Source: Photobacterium iliopiscarium (GTDB lineage Bacteria; Pseudomonadota; Gammaproteobacteria; Enterobacterales; Vibrionaceae). From it: a DNA stretch of 64,000 bases. Below, in pieces: positions 39,092 to 48,929 of this stretch. Made by a program: the position numbers and the translations under genes. The first letter of the stretch is position 1, and each line of letters opens with the position of its first letter. The stretch spans positions 186,001-250,000 of the forward strand of contig NZ_PYOO01000002.1 of assembly GCF_003026395.1 (NCBI RefSeq), read 5' to 3'. Under the pieces are notes generated by a model. The model did not search any database. It was not told where the DNA came from and was given only the letters and a program-made list of their open reading frames with translations.

Positions 39092-39418
39092 TTATATACG
39101 CAAACGACAGATTGTTACGATGGCGGAATCAGACAAAATTTGCTTCAATTTATCACGGTCATTATCACAAATAGTGGTTACTGATCCCGTTTGAGCTGTC
39201 CACCCTTTCGCAAACCAATCTTGTATTTGTGCAACAATCTCTGGATCTGTTTTTTTATCTTGTAATGATTGAGAAACAATGTTGTAGGCATTCTCGGTGA
39301 TTTTATCATTGATAAAATCACGATCATTACTTAAGTGTGCAAACATTAAATAGGCGGCAAACAGCCATCCAGAAATAGAAATTAATGAGTAACATAATAT
39401 TTTTTTTTGACTAAGCAC
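39092..39418 (-). CDS. Small exported or anchored hypothetical protein, WTAQTGS family copy 1
   Basis: Paralogue of the following gene. I prefer a GTG start at 39418, preceded by TTGGAG at five bases, which aligns its N-terminus with copy 2 and gives 108 residues; an ATG ten codons upstream (39448) has no ribosome site. Hydrophobic segment about 7-25, then NAYNIVSQSLQD, DWFAKGWTAQTGSVTTIC and a final cysteine in VTICRLRI. First gene of the small three-gene cluster, about 240 bases after cpoB and beyond the cpoB terminator, so it has its own promoter. Confidence 0.7.
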   Translation of the reverse strand: MLSQKKILCYSLISISGWLFAAYLMFAHLSNDRDFINDKITENAYNIVSQSLQDKKTDPEIVAQIQDWFAKGWTAQTGSVTTICDNDRDKLKQILSDSAIVTICRLRI

Positions 39419-39608
39419 AATAACTCCAACTATCCATAGTAATAACATTATATGAGTAACAACAGCTACTCATTTTATGAGGGCGAATAATACCAAAAAA
39501 AACAGTAATTTCCATGATAGTTTCTCTTATTTAAAGATCCTTTTTAACCAACTTCTTTTCGATAAAATTAACGAAAACAGACAACAATTAATCTCAAATA
39601 ATGAACAC

Positions 39609-39637
39609 AAAAAAACCCACATAAATGTGGGTTTTTA
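39609..39637 (-). terminator. Terminator of the tol-pal-cpoB cluster
   Basis: AACCCACAT-AA-ATGTGGGTT hairpin flanked by A and T runs; it lies directly after cpoB on the minus strand. Confidence 0.88.
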
Positions 39638-39654
39638 ATATATAAATAATGAAT

Positions 39655-40383
39655 CTAATGTTTTGATAAATTCACTAACGCAGACTGTGCGTGTTTAGCA
39701 CTGGTTGAGTTAGGGTACTCTTTCTCAACTTCTGTATAGTAAGACATCGCTTTAACAGTATCATTGTTACGCTCAGCAATAACACCAAGCTTTAATAATG
39801 CGTCAGCACGCTTACTTGAGTCTTTAATGCTTACAACAACTTCAAAATTCTTTGCCGCTTTGACTAAATCATTTTGAGAAAAATGTAGTTGCCCTAACCA
39901 ATAGCTCGCATTAGGTTTATAGACTGAATTAGGATAAGTGGTTAAGAAGGTTTCAAAAGCTTGAGTTGCGCCTTGATAATCTTTCTTTTTCAAAATCAAA
40001 TTCACTGCATTTTGATAAGCATCGTTCTCACTCATATTTTTAGAATATGCTTCTACCGGTGCTTTAGTCGCTTCTTTAGCCGTAGGAACTGCTTTTACAG
40101 GCTGGCGACTTAACTTATCAACATCATTATACAGTTGTCGCTGACGTTCTTTCATTTGCTTAATATCGTAGCTATTACGTTCTACTTTGCCACGAATATT
40201 ATCAATATCAGCCGACATTTGATCTAACTGACGTTGAACTTGCAATTGTGATTGCCCTTGTGCTTCAAGCATACGTTCTAATGTTTGTAAATTAGCGGCT
40301 GAAGCAGGCGCGGCGACCACTTGGGTCGCCGCACCAACCAGCAACACTAATGCAAATTGACGCATTATCTTGTTACTGTTCAT
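39655..40383 (-). CDS. cpoB: Cell division coordinator CpoB (YbgF)
   Basis: CpoB is a periplasmic protein that coordinates peptidoglycan synthesis (PBP1B) with Tol-driven outer-membrane constriction. The 242 residues have a signal peptide (cleavage near residue 29, PASAA), a coiled-coil trimerisation region (about 33-95, rich in Gln/Leu) and three C-terminal TPR repeats (from about 122: YQNAVNLILKKKDYQGA, SVYKPNASYWLGQ, RADALLKLGV). It follows pal by 21 bases, as in E. coli and many relatives. Confidence 0.95.
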   Translation of the reverse strand: MNSNKIMRQFALVLLVGAATQVVAAPASAANLQTLERMLEAQGQSQLQVQRQLDQMSADIDNIRGKVERNSYDIKQMKERQRQLYNDVDKLSRQPVKAVPTAKEATKAPVEAYSKNMSENDAYQNAVNLILKKKDYQGATQAFETFLTTYPNSVYKPNASYWLGQLHFSQNDLVKAAKNFEVVVSIKDSSKRADALLKLGVIAERNNDTVKAMSYYTEVEKEYPNSTSAKHAQSALVNLSKH

Positions 40384-40404
40384 AATTATTAACCTAAATC
40401 TTAA

Positions 40405-40977
40405 TTAGTATACGATCACTGCACGACGATTTTTTGCATAATCAGCATCGGTGTGTCCAAACAATAGTGGTTTTTCTTCACCATAGCTGACAATCGACAT
40501 TTGATTAGCTGATACGCCTAATGCTTGTAAATATTGAGAAACCGCAGTAGCTCGACGCTCACCTAACGCAATATTGTATTCAGGTGTGCCACGCTCATCT
40601 GCGTGTCCTTGTACAACAACTTTTGTATTAGGGTGATTACGTAAGTATTCAGCGTGTGCTTCTAGCATGTTTTGATATGCTGGTTGAATTTCAGCGTTAT
40701 CAAATTTGAAGAATACTGTTTGCTCTTCTTGACGCAACTTTTGCATTTGTTGTTCATGCAACTGTTGTTCAGTCATCGCACCACTTTGAGAAAGCGATGT
40801 AGAAATAGAGGTTTGACCCGCACCATTAAGACCGCCAACACCACCACCGACCTCAACACTACCATTTTGGTTTTGAGAACCCGCGGATGTACCAGCGGTA
40901 TCGGTTGAACTACATGCTGCCAATGTCATCATTGGTAACGCAATGGCTAAGCCTTTTAAGATTCTATTAAATTGCAT
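40405..40977 (-). CDS. pal: Peptidoglycan-associated lipoprotein Pal
   Basis: Pal is an outer-membrane lipoprotein that binds peptidoglycan and TolB, linking the outer membrane to the septum. The 190 residues have a signal peptide with lipobox LAAC (C22), a Gly/Ser/Gln-rich linker (25-75) and an OmpA-like domain (about 85-190) with FKFDNAEI, VVVQGHADERGTPEYN, LGERRATAV and NRRAVIVY, the diaminopimelate-binding region. The linker is longer than in E. coli Pal (173 residues). It lies between tolB and cpoB. Confidence 0.97.
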   Translation of the reverse strand: MQFNRILKGLAIALPMMTLAACSSTDTAGTSAGSQNQNGSVEVGGGVGGLNGAGQTSISTSLSQSGAMTEQQLHEQQMQKLRQEEQTVFFKFDNAEIQPAYQNMLEAHAEYLRNHPNTKVVVQGHADERGTPEYNIALGERRATAVSQYLQALGVSANQMSIVSYGEEKPLLFGHTDADYAKNRRAVIVY

Positions 40978-41042
40978 CTATTTTAATCCTTCATCATTCA
41001 GTAATACCCATTATTTGGATATGCTATTGTTCTATAATCCTA

Positions 41043-42365
41043 TTATAGGAATGGACCCCAAGCTGGTGCACGTACACGCTTACTTGTTGATGGTAAACGC
41101 GCCTGGAATCGACCGTCAATAGAGACTAAAGACAACTCATAACTATTATTTTGCGCTGAGCTATAAATAATCATACTGCCGTTGGGTGCAATACTTGGTG
41201 ATTCGGCTAATCTTGCTTTTGTTAAAATCTGAACTGCACCACTTTTTAAATCTTGCTTAGCAATGTTATAACCGCTATCTGAACGATTCACCATCACTAA
41301 AAAACGACCATTAGGGGTAATTTGAGCACCCATATTTTGGCTGCCTTGCCATGTTACACGTTGAGCATTACCTGTCGCTAAATCAAGATGGTAAATTTGT
41401 GGACGACCGCCACGATCTGACGTGAAATACATTGATTTCCCATCTGGCGTCCAAACTTCTTCAGTATTATTAGATCGGCCATGGGTTATTTGACGTAATT
41501 GCTTTGTTTTAAGATCTTTAATATAAATCTGTAAACTACCCGTCTTTGATAACACCATCGCTAACTTTGTACCATCAGGCGAAAACTGAGGTGAACCATT
41601 ATGGCGAGGGTAATTAGCAATTAATTCACGCGTACCTTTATAAATGTTCAGTATAAAAATTTCAGCTTTGCCATTTTCAAAGCTAACATAAGCTAACTTA
41701 CTGCCATCAGGAGACCAAGCTGGCGACATCAATGGCTGCTTTGATTTTAAAACGACACGTTCGTTATAACCGTCATAATCGGCAACACGCAACTGGTACG
41801 GAAATTGTGTCCCTTGGTTATCATCGACATAAGCAATACGAGTTAAAAATGCACCACGTTCACCCGTCAGCTTTTGATAAACCATATCAGAAATTCGATG
41901 CGCATATTGACGCATACGATTAGGTTTTACAACGGCACGGTTATTTAACAGTAAATAATCACTCGCAGTACCTTGCGCATCACTATTTAGCTTGCCTTTA
42001 ACAATATCAACCAGTTGATAATTAATAACATAATTACCTTCTGCGTTTTGAGTAATGCTCCCTGTTACAACAGCATCTACTCCTAATTTTGTCCATGCAC
42101 CATAATTAATTTGGCTTTCATTATAAGGACGTTGCGGTAATTTGTTATTCGCTATTGGACTAAATTTACCACTACGTTGTAGATCAGAGGCAATAACAGC
42201 TGAAATATCAGTCGGTAATTTATTCTGACCTTGCCATTCAAAAGGGACAATCCCTATCGGACGGGCGGAATCAACACCATCTGTGATGACTAAATCAAGT
42301 GCAGCATGTGCAAATTGGCTAACGCTTAGTAAGGCAAAAAATACGCCTATCATCCAACGTTTCAT
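41043..42365 (-). CDS. tolB: Tol-Pal system periplasmic protein TolB
   Basis: TolB is a periplasmic beta-propeller that binds Pal and is released through TolA. From the ATG at 42365 (preceded by AAGGAG) the protein has 440 residues: a signal peptide ending SQFAHA before [10 protein letters not shown], an N-terminal alpha/beta domain (about 22-165) and a six-bladed propeller built of repeated [15 protein letters not shown] WD40-type segments. The frame is open upstream to 42434 but those residues lie between tolA and the ribosome site. Length matches E. coli TolB (430). Confidence 0.96.
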   Translation of the reverse strand: MKRWMIGVFFALLSVSQFAHAALDLVITDGVDSARPIGIVPFEWQGQNKLPTDISAVIASDLQRSGKFSPIANNKLPQRPYNESQINYGAWTKLGVDAVVTGSITQNAEGNYVINYQLVDIVKGKLNSDAQGTASDYLLLNNRAVVKPNRMRQYAHRISDMVYQKLTGERGAFLTRIAYVDDNQGTQFPYQLRVADYDGYNERVVLKSKQPLMSPAWSPDGSKLAYVSFENGKAEIFILNIYKGTRELIANYPRHNGSPQFSPDGTKLAMVLSKTGSLQIYIKDLKTKQLRQITHGRSNNTEEVWTPDGKSMYFTSDRGGRPQIYHLDLATGNAQRVTWQGSQNMGAQITPNGRFLVMVNRSDSGYNIAKQDLKSGAVQILTKARLAESPSIAPNGSMIIYSSAQNNSYELSLVSIDGRFQARLPSTSKRVRAPAWGPFL

Positions 42366-42448
42366 CAATCGCTCCTTATAGTTACGAAAGCCGCAACAAT
42401 CGTTGCGGCAAAAAATAAAGTAAGTATTCAACAAGTTCTATAGATAAT

Positions 42449-43627
42449 CTACGGACTAACCGTTAAATTAATTTCCCGCAATTGTTTAACAACATCAGGA
42501 TTATCTGGCATCGGGAATTCGCTCACCTGTAGTACTGCTGATTTAGCTGCACGACAAAGGGTATCATTACCGGCTAACTGTGAGACATTCAACACTAAGC
42601 CATTAGCTGATAAGCGTAGTGTTAACTTACATTCTTGACCTTTAAAGCTTTGATCAACTAATAAATGTTGCTGGATCATTTGCTTATAAATAGTGCCATA
42701 ACGAGCAACTTCATCAGCAATATGCTGACCTTTCGCACCACTACGTTGTTCATTCTCAGCTTCTAATCCTGAAAACATATTATTGAGTGCTTCATCTTGC
42801 TTAGCTTGGGCGGCTTTAGCATCTGCCTTCGCTTTAGCGTCTGCCTTCGCTTTAGCGTCTGCCTTCACTTTAGCGTCTGCCTTCGCTTTAGCGTCTGCCT
42901 TCGCTTTAGCGTCAGCCTTCGCTTTAGCCTCTGCCTTCGCTTTAGCCTCTGCCTTCACTTTAGCGTCTGCTTTCGCTTTAGCGTCTGCCTTCACTTTAGC
43001 GTCTGCCTTCGCTTTAGCGCCTGCCTTCACTTTAGCCTCTGCTTTCGCTTTAGCCTCTGCCTTCACTTTAGCGTCTGCCTTCGCTTTAGCCTCTGCCTTC
43101 GCTTTAGCCTCTGCCTTCGCTTTAGCCTCTGCCTTCACTTTAGCCTCTGCCTTCACTTTAGCGTCTGCCTTCGCTTTAGCCTCTACTTTTGCTTCAGCCT
43201 CTGCCTTCACTTTAGCGTCTACCTTTGCTTGTGCATCTGCTTTGGCCTTAGCTTCTTCAGCTTGTTGCTGTTGCAATTGACGTTGTTTTTCTGCTTTTCG
43301 CGTTTCTTTTTCTGCCGTCAACTTATCTTCTTTTAACTGACGGATCCGCTCAGCATCAGCTTTACGTTGTGCTTCAAGCGCTGCTGTTTGTTGCTCTAAA
43401 CGATCTTGACGTGCTTGTTCCGCAGCTTTTGCCGCTTGACGTTGTTGACGAATTTGTTGAGCTTGTTGATTCAACATTGCAGGATCAATCATTGTCGCTT
43501 GAATGGTATTTCCTACCGATTGTTTTTTATCGAAAGTAAAATCAGCGCCCCATAATAACAGCACAATAAATAACATATGTACGAATACAGAGATAATGAC
43601 CGATGTTGAATAATTACTTTTTTTCAT
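42449..43627 (-). CDS. tolA: Cell envelope integrity protein TolA
   Basis: TolA connects the inner-membrane TolQR motor to Pal and TolB. The 392-residue protein has a membrane helix (about 10-30), a long Ala/Lys/Glu/Asp-rich helical domain II (about 55-285) and a C-terminal domain III (about 300-392) with QGQECKLTLRLSANG-like GQECKLTL and NDTLCRAAKSAV, containing the conserved disulfide cysteines. At DNA level domain II is a mosaic of very similar AAA/AAGCAKAEAK-type units (roughly 42815-43235), which makes both strands open for long stretches. Length is ordinary for TolA. Confidence 0.96.
   Translation of the reverse strand: MKKSNYSTSVIISVFVHMLFIVLLLWGADFTFDKKQSVGNTIQATMIDPAMLNQQAQQIRQQRQAAKAAEQARQDRLEQQTAALEAQRKADAERIRQLKEDKLTAEKETRKAEKQRQLQQQQAEEAKAKADAQAKVDAKVKAEAEAKVEAKAKADAKVKAEAKVKAEAKAKAEAKAKAEAKAKADAKVKAEAKAKAEAKVKAGAKAKADAKVKADAKAKADAKVKAEAKAKAEAKAKADAKAKADAKAKADAKVKADAKAKADAKAKADAKAAQAKQDEALNNMFSGLEAENEQRSGAKGQHIADEVARYGTIYKQMIQQHLLVDQSFKGQECKLTLRLSANGLVLNVSQLAGNDTLCRAAKSAVLQVSEFPMPDNPDVVKQLREINLTVSP
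42815..43235. repeat. Degenerate tandem repeat encoding the TolA helical domain
   Basis: Short units reading KAKAEAK, KVKAEAK or KAKADAK repeat many times with the DNA core GCTTTAGCGTCTGCCTTC and its variants (plus strand). Identical units differ in only a few bases and seem to mix by recombination or slippage. Confidence 0.9.
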
Positions 43628-43630
43628 GCC

Positions 43631-44083
43631 TTATTTTCCAGGCTTATCGAGAGGATCAGTCATTAAACCTACAGACCCAACTCCAGCATGACTTAATGCA
43701 TCTAAGGTTTCGACAATATTGGCATAAGGTGTACGTCCATCACCACCGACCATAACTAATGTTTTAGGATCACGCGCAAGTTCTGCTTTTACACGGGCAA
43801 TCAATTCATCAAGGCTAAGGCCATGCGTCATATCATCATTATTAATACTAACCCCTAAATTGCCATCTTTATCAACTTCGACAATGATTGGAGGCGTATC
43901 GTTATCTTTATTTAGCTGCGCAATTGTTTCAGCTGTCTGTGTTTTAGGTAAATCAACATCAACCCCTTGGCTTACAAACGGTGCTGTAACCATGAAGATA
44001 ATTAATAAAACCAACATTACATCAATATAAGGGACGACATTAATTTCTGCCGTCATTTTGCGTTTCTTCGGTTGATAAGCCAT
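43631..44083 (-). CDS. tolR: Tol-Pal system motor protein TolR
   Basis: TolR forms with TolQ the proton-driven motor of the Tol-Pal system. The 150-residue protein has one N-terminal membrane helix (about 18-38) with the proton-pathway aspartate D21 in VVPYIDVMLVLLIIFMV, and a periplasmic ExbD-like domain with the C-terminal segment VGLMTDP. It lies three bases from tolA and seven bases from tolQ, so the motor is translated as a unit. Confidence 0.97.
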   Translation of the reverse strand: MAYQPKKRKMTAEINVVPYIDVMLVLLIIFMVTAPFVSQGVDVDLPKTQTAETIAQLNKDNDTPPIIVEVDKDGNLGVSINNDDMTHGLSLDELIARVKAELARDPKTLVMVGGDGRTPYANIVETLDALSHAGVGSVGLMTDPLDKPGK

Positions 44084-44089
44084 TGCTTA

Positions 44090-44776
44090 TTACTCCTGAT
44101 TCGCTGCAAATGCCTGACGGTGTAAAATACTTGAAAACTCTTCCATAAAAGTGGCGTAAGTATGTTCAAGTTTAGTCACTTTATTAGTAAGGCTATTGTA
44201 AAACATCACCGCAGGAATCGCAGCGAAAAGACCCATCGCGGTCGCAACCAATGCTTCAGCAATACCCGGTGCAACCATCGCTAATGTTGCTTGCTTTACA
44301 GCACCAAGTGCAATAAATGCCGTCATAATGCCCCATACGGTACCAAAAAGACCGATGTAAGGACTGATAGAACCAACAGTCGCAAGAAACGGTAAGTTAG
44401 TTTCTAGCTCATCAACTTCTTTTGATAATGAAACCCGCATAGCACGTCCAGTACCTTCCATTACCGCTTCAGGTACACTGCCATTACTACGATGTAAGCG
44501 TGCAAATTCTTTAAAACCTGAATAAAAGATGCGTTCAGATCCTGAAAGATCATCTTTACGTTGTTGAACTTCTTGATAAAGCTGTGAAAGATCAATGCCT
44601 GACCAGAATCTGTCTTCAAATTGAGTTGCGTTACGTTCAGCACTCTTTAAAACTTGTGAGCGTTTAATGATCATTGCCCAAGACGCAATCGACATCCCAA
44701 GTAAAATAAGCATAACCAGTTTTACTAACAAACTTGCTTGTAAAAAAAGGTCTAAAATGGTTAGTTCTGAGTTCAC
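44090..44776 (-). CDS. tolQ: Tol-Pal system motor protein TolQ
   Basis: TolQ is the ExbB/MotA-like inner-membrane channel partner of TolR. The 228 residues have three membrane helices (about 15-37, 135-157 and 170-195) and the family motifs [24 protein letters not shown] and [21 protein letters not shown]. The proton-path threonines lie in these helices. The start codon at 44776 is adjacent to the ybgC stop, so translation is coupled. Confidence 0.97.
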   Translation of the reverse strand: MNSELTILDLFLQASLLVKLVMLILLGMSIASWAMIIKRSQVLKSAERNATQFEDRFWSGIDLSQLYQEVQQRKDDLSGSERIFYSGFKEFARLHRSNGSVPEAVMEGTGRAMRVSLSKEVDELETNLPFLATVGSISPYIGLFGTVWGIMTAFIALGAVKQATLAMVAPGIAEALVATAMGLFAAIPAVMFYNSLTNKVTKLEHTYATFMEEFSSILHRQAFAANQE

Positions 44777-45181
44777 TTAATTTATCTCCGGCTTTAATTG
44801 TTCAGGTAACGCTATTGGCTTCATGATGGTTGGATTAACACAGGCAATTTTCACAACTGCGCGGCAAAATACCACATTATGGTCATTAACCAGTTCTTGG
44901 TTAAATTCTATTGATGCGCGACGTACATTTTGAATGGTTGTATTCACAATAAGTTGATCATCTAGCTTCGCACCACGAATAAAATCAATATTCATACTAC
45001 GTACAACAAAACTCATATTATCCGCGAATAATTGTTGTTGGTTTAAGCCAATATAACGCAATAATTCGGTTCGAGCTCGCTCAAAAAACTTCAAGTAATT
45101 AGCGTGATATACCACCCCGCCTACATCAGTATCTTCATAATAAATGGTAATTGGCCATTTAAAAATATCTTGTTCTTTCAT
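44777..45181 (-). CDS. ybgC: Tol-Pal system-associated acyl-CoA thioesterase YbgC
   Basis: YbgC is a hot-dog fold thioesterase active on short acyl-CoA or acyl-ACP, linked to phospholipid metabolism. The 134 residues contain the family active-site segment YYEDTDVGGVVYHANYLKFFERARTE with catalytic D18, and FNQELV. It is the first gene of the tol cluster, stopping right at the tolQ start, the standard enteric and Vibrio order. Confidence 0.95.
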   Translation of the reverse strand: MKEQDIFKWPITIYYEDTDVGGVVYHANYLKFFERARTELLRYIGLNQQQLFADNMSFVVRSMNIDFIRGAKLDDQLIVNTTIQNVRRASIEFNQELVNDHNVVFCRAVVKIACVNPTIMKPIALPEQLKPEIN

Positions 45182-45307
45182 TTAGTATCCATAACCACCA
45201 TGTCTACACGGTGCTAACAATCGCGCTTAATACTACTATACCCTAAGTCATCCACAGATAGTTACCGTGATACCAATAGATAAGAGCATTTAACTAAAAA
45301 ATGAAAT

Positions 45308-45327
45308 TTGTCAGTAGGTTCTGACAA
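45308..45327. promoter_or_regulatory. Inverted repeat upstream of ybgC-tol
   Basis: TTGTCAG and CTGACAA are perfect 7-bp arms with a 6-base gap, located about 130-145 bases upstream of ybgC. It may be an operator; no regulator is assigned. Confidence 0.35.
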
Positions 45328-45398
45328 TCAAATAACAATTCTGTTCAGTTATCATGCATTAAAAACAGATGACTAATAGCCGCTATAATTGAGTTACA

Positions 45399-45437
45399 TA
45401 AAAAAAGCCTGTTTCCATTACGGTAACAGGCTTTTTT
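45399..45437. terminator. Terminator of the cyd operon
   Basis: AAGCCTGTT and AACAGGCTT (inner loop TCCATTACGGT) with A and T runs; stops the leftward cydABX-ybgE transcript and is readable in both directions. Confidence 0.9.
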
Positions 45438-45455
45438 ATGACTACAGGTTAAACG

Positions 45456-45758
45456 TTATAAAAAGCGTAACCCGAGAATATACAGCAATATAGGCAGTGC
45501 GATATAAGGCGTAAAGAACACCTGAAAATACCACCGATGAGGAACAAAACCCATGCCAAATACCATTGCACTACAGGTTGCCCAAATCATCAACGGTGCT
45601 AGTCCTACACTAAATCCACCAATATCTTTGGCAAATTGTTGAGGCTCCCACATTAATAGCCCTGTAATAGTCAATGCCATTACAACGGCTAATAATTTAA
45701 GAGGCAGCACATTCAATGGTGCATGAAGTAGCTTAACCGCACGATCTATCTTACTCAC
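45456..45758 (-). CDS. ybgE: Cyd operon protein YbgE
   Basis: A small polytopic inner-membrane protein found downstream of cydABX in many proteobacteria; its role is unknown. I chose the GTG at 45758, which overlaps the cydX stop by eight bases (GTGAGTAA) and gives a 100-residue protein starting VSKIDRAVKLLH; E. coli YbgE is 97 long. Three hydrophobic segments are visible (about 20-40, 50-72 and 80-97) with the family-like MVFGMGFVPH. An upstream ATG at 45833 would lie inside cydX. Confidence 0.85.
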   Translation of the reverse strand: MSKIDRAVKLLHAPLNVLPLKLLAVVMALTITGLLMWEPQQFAKDIGGFSVGLAPLMIWATCSAMVFGMGFVPHRWYFQVFFTPYIALPILLYILGLRFL

Positions 45759-45858
45759 TGTCTTTATCCATATTTTCAGTCGTTTCAAGCCATAGCGCAT
45801 TGACAATACCGAATGAACAAGCCAGTAAAACACCTAGAATCCAAGCGAAATACCACAT
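45751..45858 (-). CDS. cydX: Cytochrome bd-I subunit CydX
   Basis: A 35-residue single-span protein too short for ordinary gene finding: MWYFAWILGVLLACSFGIVNAL with a polar tail ending DKDSE. It matches CydX (37 residues in E. coli), the small subunit needed for stability of the cytochrome bd oxidase. It lies 14 bases after cydB and overlaps ybgE by eight bases, exactly the expected position. Confidence 0.95.
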   Translation of the reverse strand: MWYFAWILGVLLACSFGIVNALWLETTENMDKDSE

Positions 45859-45872
45859 AGTTCGTCTACTCC

Positions 45873-47009
45873 TTAGTACAGTGAAGTCTTGTTGTCTTCG
45901 ATATATTTAGTATCAAGACGACCAAACATTTTGTAGTAACACCATGAGGTGTATATCAAGATTACAGGTACCATAACAAATGCTACCACTGTCATAATAT
46001 TCAACGTGTATTCAGATGATGTTGCATCCCAAATAGTCAAACTTACATTAGGATCTAAGCTTGAAGGCATAATGAATGGGAACGTTGCAAAACCAAATGT
46101 TAATACTACACCCGCAACCGTTAAGCTTGAGAACAAGAACGCAAAACCTGCACGTTCAGCACGTGAACATAACGCTGTTAGTAATGGCATCGCTACTGCA
46201 AGTATTGGTGCAATCCACAATACTGGGTAGTTATGGTAATTAATAAACAACGCACCCACTTGACGAACAACATCTTTCGTTAATGGATCTGAGGCTACAT
46301 TTGGCAATACTTGCGATGTAATCACATAACCGTTAATACCTTGAGAGACAAAACCCGCAATAATAAATACAACGGCCATCAATATTGCTGAAATTGCAGC
46401 AACATTACGGGCACGAGTATGAATAGCATCGGTTGTTTTCATCTGTAGGAATGTTGCGCCTTGGGTAATAACCATTAATACGCTAACAACACCACAAAGT
46501 AATGCAAACGGATTCAATAAACCAAAGAATGAGCCAGTATACGTCGTCATCATAAATTCGTTTATTTCAAACGGTACACCTTGCATAAGGTTACCAAAAG
46601 CAACACCAAAAATAAGCGGTGGAACAAAGCTACCAACGAAGATTGCTTTATCCCATAAACCACGCCATTTTGGATCAGTTAGCTTAGAACGGTAATCAAA
46701 GCCTAACGGACGTAACCAAAGAGAAGCTAACGTCAAAATCATTGCTACATAAAAACCAGAGAATACCGTTGCGTAAACTAATGGCCATGCTGCAAATAAT
46801 GCACCACCAGCGGTGATCAACCAAACTTGGTTACCATCCCAGTGTGGTGCAATTGAGTTAATCATTACACGACGTTCGCTATCTGTCTTACCAATGATTG
46901 GTGACAGCATACCTACGCCCATATCAAAACCATCGGTAACAGCAAAACCGATGCATAACACACCAATTAATACCCACCAAATGATTCGCAAGCTTTCATA
47001 ATCAAACAT
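45873..47009 (-). CDS. cydB: Cytochrome bd oxidase subunit II
   Basis: CydB is the second large subunit of the bd quinol oxidase, with about eight membrane helices. The 378 residues have FDYESLRIIWWVLIGVLCIG and VTDGFDMGVGML near the N-terminus and the WDGNQVWL motif around residue 57. Length matches E. coli CydB (379). It lies 18 bases after cydA. Confidence 0.97.
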   Translation of the reverse strand: MFDYESLRIIWWVLIGVLCIGFAVTDGFDMGVGMLSPIIGKTDSERRVMINSIAPHWDGNQVWLITAGGALFAAWPLVYATVFSGFYVAMILTLASLWLRPLGFDYRSKLTDPKWRGLWDKAIFVGSFVPPLIFGVAFGNLMQGVPFEINEFMMTTYTGSFFGLLNPFALLCGVVSVLMVITQGATFLQMKTTDAIHTRARNVAAISAILMAVVFIIAGFVSQGINGYVITSQVLPNVASDPLTKDVVRQVGALFINYHNYPVLWIAPILAVAMPLLTALCSRAERAGFAFLFSSLTVAGVVLTFGFATFPFIMPSSLDPNVSLTIWDATSSEYTLNIMTVVAFVMVPVILIYTSWCYYKMFGRLDTKYIEDNKTSLY

Positions 47010-47027
47010 TATTCTGTTTCTCCCTGC

Positions 47028-48614
47028 TTACACTTCAACCTGACGTGAAACCACATCTTGTGCTGTATCTTTTTGCTCGAAATGATAACGACCAGTCTTC
47101 AAGCTACTTGGACCTAAACGTGCAAACTTAAGCATCAAGTACACTTCAGCAATCAAGAACAACGCATAAAGTCCGAAAATTGCAGCTAGCGAGAACCATA
47201 ATTGGGATGGTTCAAGATTTGATGCTGCCATATGTACTGGTAGAATTTCACCAACAGCCCACGGTTGACGGCCATACTCAGCAACAAACCAACCCGCTTC
47301 AATTGCAATCCACGGTAATGGAATACCAAACAATGCAGCTTTAAGTACCCACTTATTACCTGTGATTTTATGACGGCAAGACTGCACAAATGCTGCACCA
47401 ATAATGGCAAACATTAGGAAACCTGCACCCACCATGATGCGGAAGCTAAAGAATAGCGGCCATACATGAGGGATAGAGTCATCAACGGCTTTTTGAATTT
47501 GCTCTGGTGTCGCATCAACAACTTTATCAGTATACGGTTTCAATAATAAACCGTAACCTAAGTCGCCTTTTACTTCATCAAAAGCGGCAACATTAGCAGG
47601 TGTTCTTTCGCCTGAACGTAATTTTTCAAGTAAACCGTATGCAACCATACCATTACGGATACGTACTGCATGTTGTTTCTTAAGATCACGAATACCTAAT
47701 ACTTGAGTATCAAGCGAACGTGTAGCGATAATACCCATTAAGTATGGGATCTTGATCGCGTACTCTGTTTCCATCGTATCTTGATTAGGGAAACCAAAAG
47801 CGGTAAATGCTGCTGGAGCAGGTTCGGTATGCCACTCAGCTTCAATTGCTGCTAATTTTGTTTTTTGGACATCACCTAGTTCATAACCAGATTCATCACC
47901 CAAAATCATTACTGAAACGATTGATGCAAGACCAAAAGCAGCAGCGATTGCAAATGAACGACGAGCAAAGGCAATATCACGCCCTCTTAGCATGTAGTAT
48001 GAACTTACGCCAAGAATAAACATCGAACCACAAACATAACCAGATGCAACTGTGTGAACAAATTTAACCTGAGCAACAGGATTAAAGATAACTTCAGCGA
48101 AGCTCACCATTTCCATACGCATGGTTTCATAATTGAAATCCGCGCCTACAGGGTTTTGCATCCAGCCATTGGCAATTAAGATCCACAATGCAGAGAAGTT
48201 AGATGCTAATGCAACAAACCACGTCACTGTAAGGTGTTGACGTTTTGATAGACGATCCCAGCCAAAAAAGAACATACCGACTAAAGTGGATTCAAGGAAA
48301 AACGCCATCAGGGCTTCGATAGCCAAAGGCGCACCGAAGATATCACCAACATAATGGGAGTAATAAGCCCAGTTTGTACCAAACTGGAATTCCATGGATA
48401 GGCCAGTTGCCACACCCAGTGCAAAGTTAATCGCGAAAAGCTTACCCCAGAACTTTGTCATGTCCTTATAGATTTGCTTGCCTGTCATAACATAAACTGA
48501 TTCCATGATGGCAAGTAAAAAAGCCATACCTAGAGTCAGGGGAACGAACAAAAAGTGATACATCGCAGTGAATGCGAACTGTAACCGCGATAGTTCGACG
48601 ACATCAGTGAACAT
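47028..48614 (-). CDS. cydA: Cytochrome bd oxidase subunit I
   Basis: CydA carries the haem b558, b595 and d sites and the quinol site of the high-affinity, low-oxygen terminal oxidase. The 528 residues have the haem ligand H20 in [18 protein letters not shown]186-region [18 protein letters not shown] near residue 445 and the Q-loop (about 250-375). The E. coli protein has 522 residues. Expression is expected to depend on ArcA/FNR; two FNR-like boxes lie upstream. Confidence 0.98.
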   Translation of the reverse strand: MFTDVVELSRLQFAFTAMYHFLFVPLTLGMAFLLAIMESVYVMTGKQIYKDMTKFWGKLFAINFALGVATGLSMEFQFGTNWAYYSHYVGDIFGAPLAIEALMAFFLESTLVGMFFFGWDRLSKRQHLTVTWFVALASNFSALWILIANGWMQNPVGADFNYETMRMEMVSFAEVIFNPVAQVKFVHTVASGYVCGSMFILGVSSYYMLRGRDIAFARRSFAIAAAFGLASIVSVMILGDESGYELGDVQKTKLAAIEAEWHTEPAPAAFTAFGFPNQDTMETEYAIKIPYLMGIIATRSLDTQVLGIRDLKKQHAVRIRNGMVAYGLLEKLRSGERTPANVAAFDEVKGDLGYGLLLKPYTDKVVDATPEQIQKAVDDSIPHVWPLFFSFRIMVGAGFLMFAIIGAAFVQSCRHKITGNKWVLKAALFGIPLPWIAIEAGWFVAEYGRQPWAVGEILPVHMAASNLEPSQLWFSLAAIFGLYALFLIAEVYLMLKFARLGPSSLKTGRYHFEQKDTAQDVVSRQVEV

Positions 48615-48879
48615 TGATAACTCCTTTTTTCACCAGGTGACTGGCGCAGTACTACACAGTGTACCGATTATTGGGCTTAGCCAATCGTAGATAACAAATC
48701 GCAATATTGGTGATATTCTTGATCGCATTTATCGATAAAATGATAATAACGCCATTTTATTGTTACAACTTTGTATCAAAAATATTGTGCTAGTGTTATT
48801 TATTCTACAGCTAATAAAGTCAAGGCTAATATTACAGATATCAGCAATAATCTTCAAAGTATTTATTAATAGTTTTGCT

Positions 48880-48893
48880 TTGATATTTATCAA
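48880..48893. promoter_or_regulatory. FNR-box-like palindrome upstream of cydA
   Basis: TTGATATTTATCAA is a perfect TTGAT-N4-ATCAA FNR consensus, about 270 bases upstream of cydA. Confidence 0.7.
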
Positions 48894-48929
48894 ATAAAAT
48901 ACCAGCATGAGATATCGTCGGCACCAAAC

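Noticed and set aside
42783..43336. Two long rightward frames opposite tolA
   Set aside because: They arise because the repetitive Ala/Lys codons leave the complementary strand free of stops; they consist only of the repeat, and tolA on the other strand is certain.
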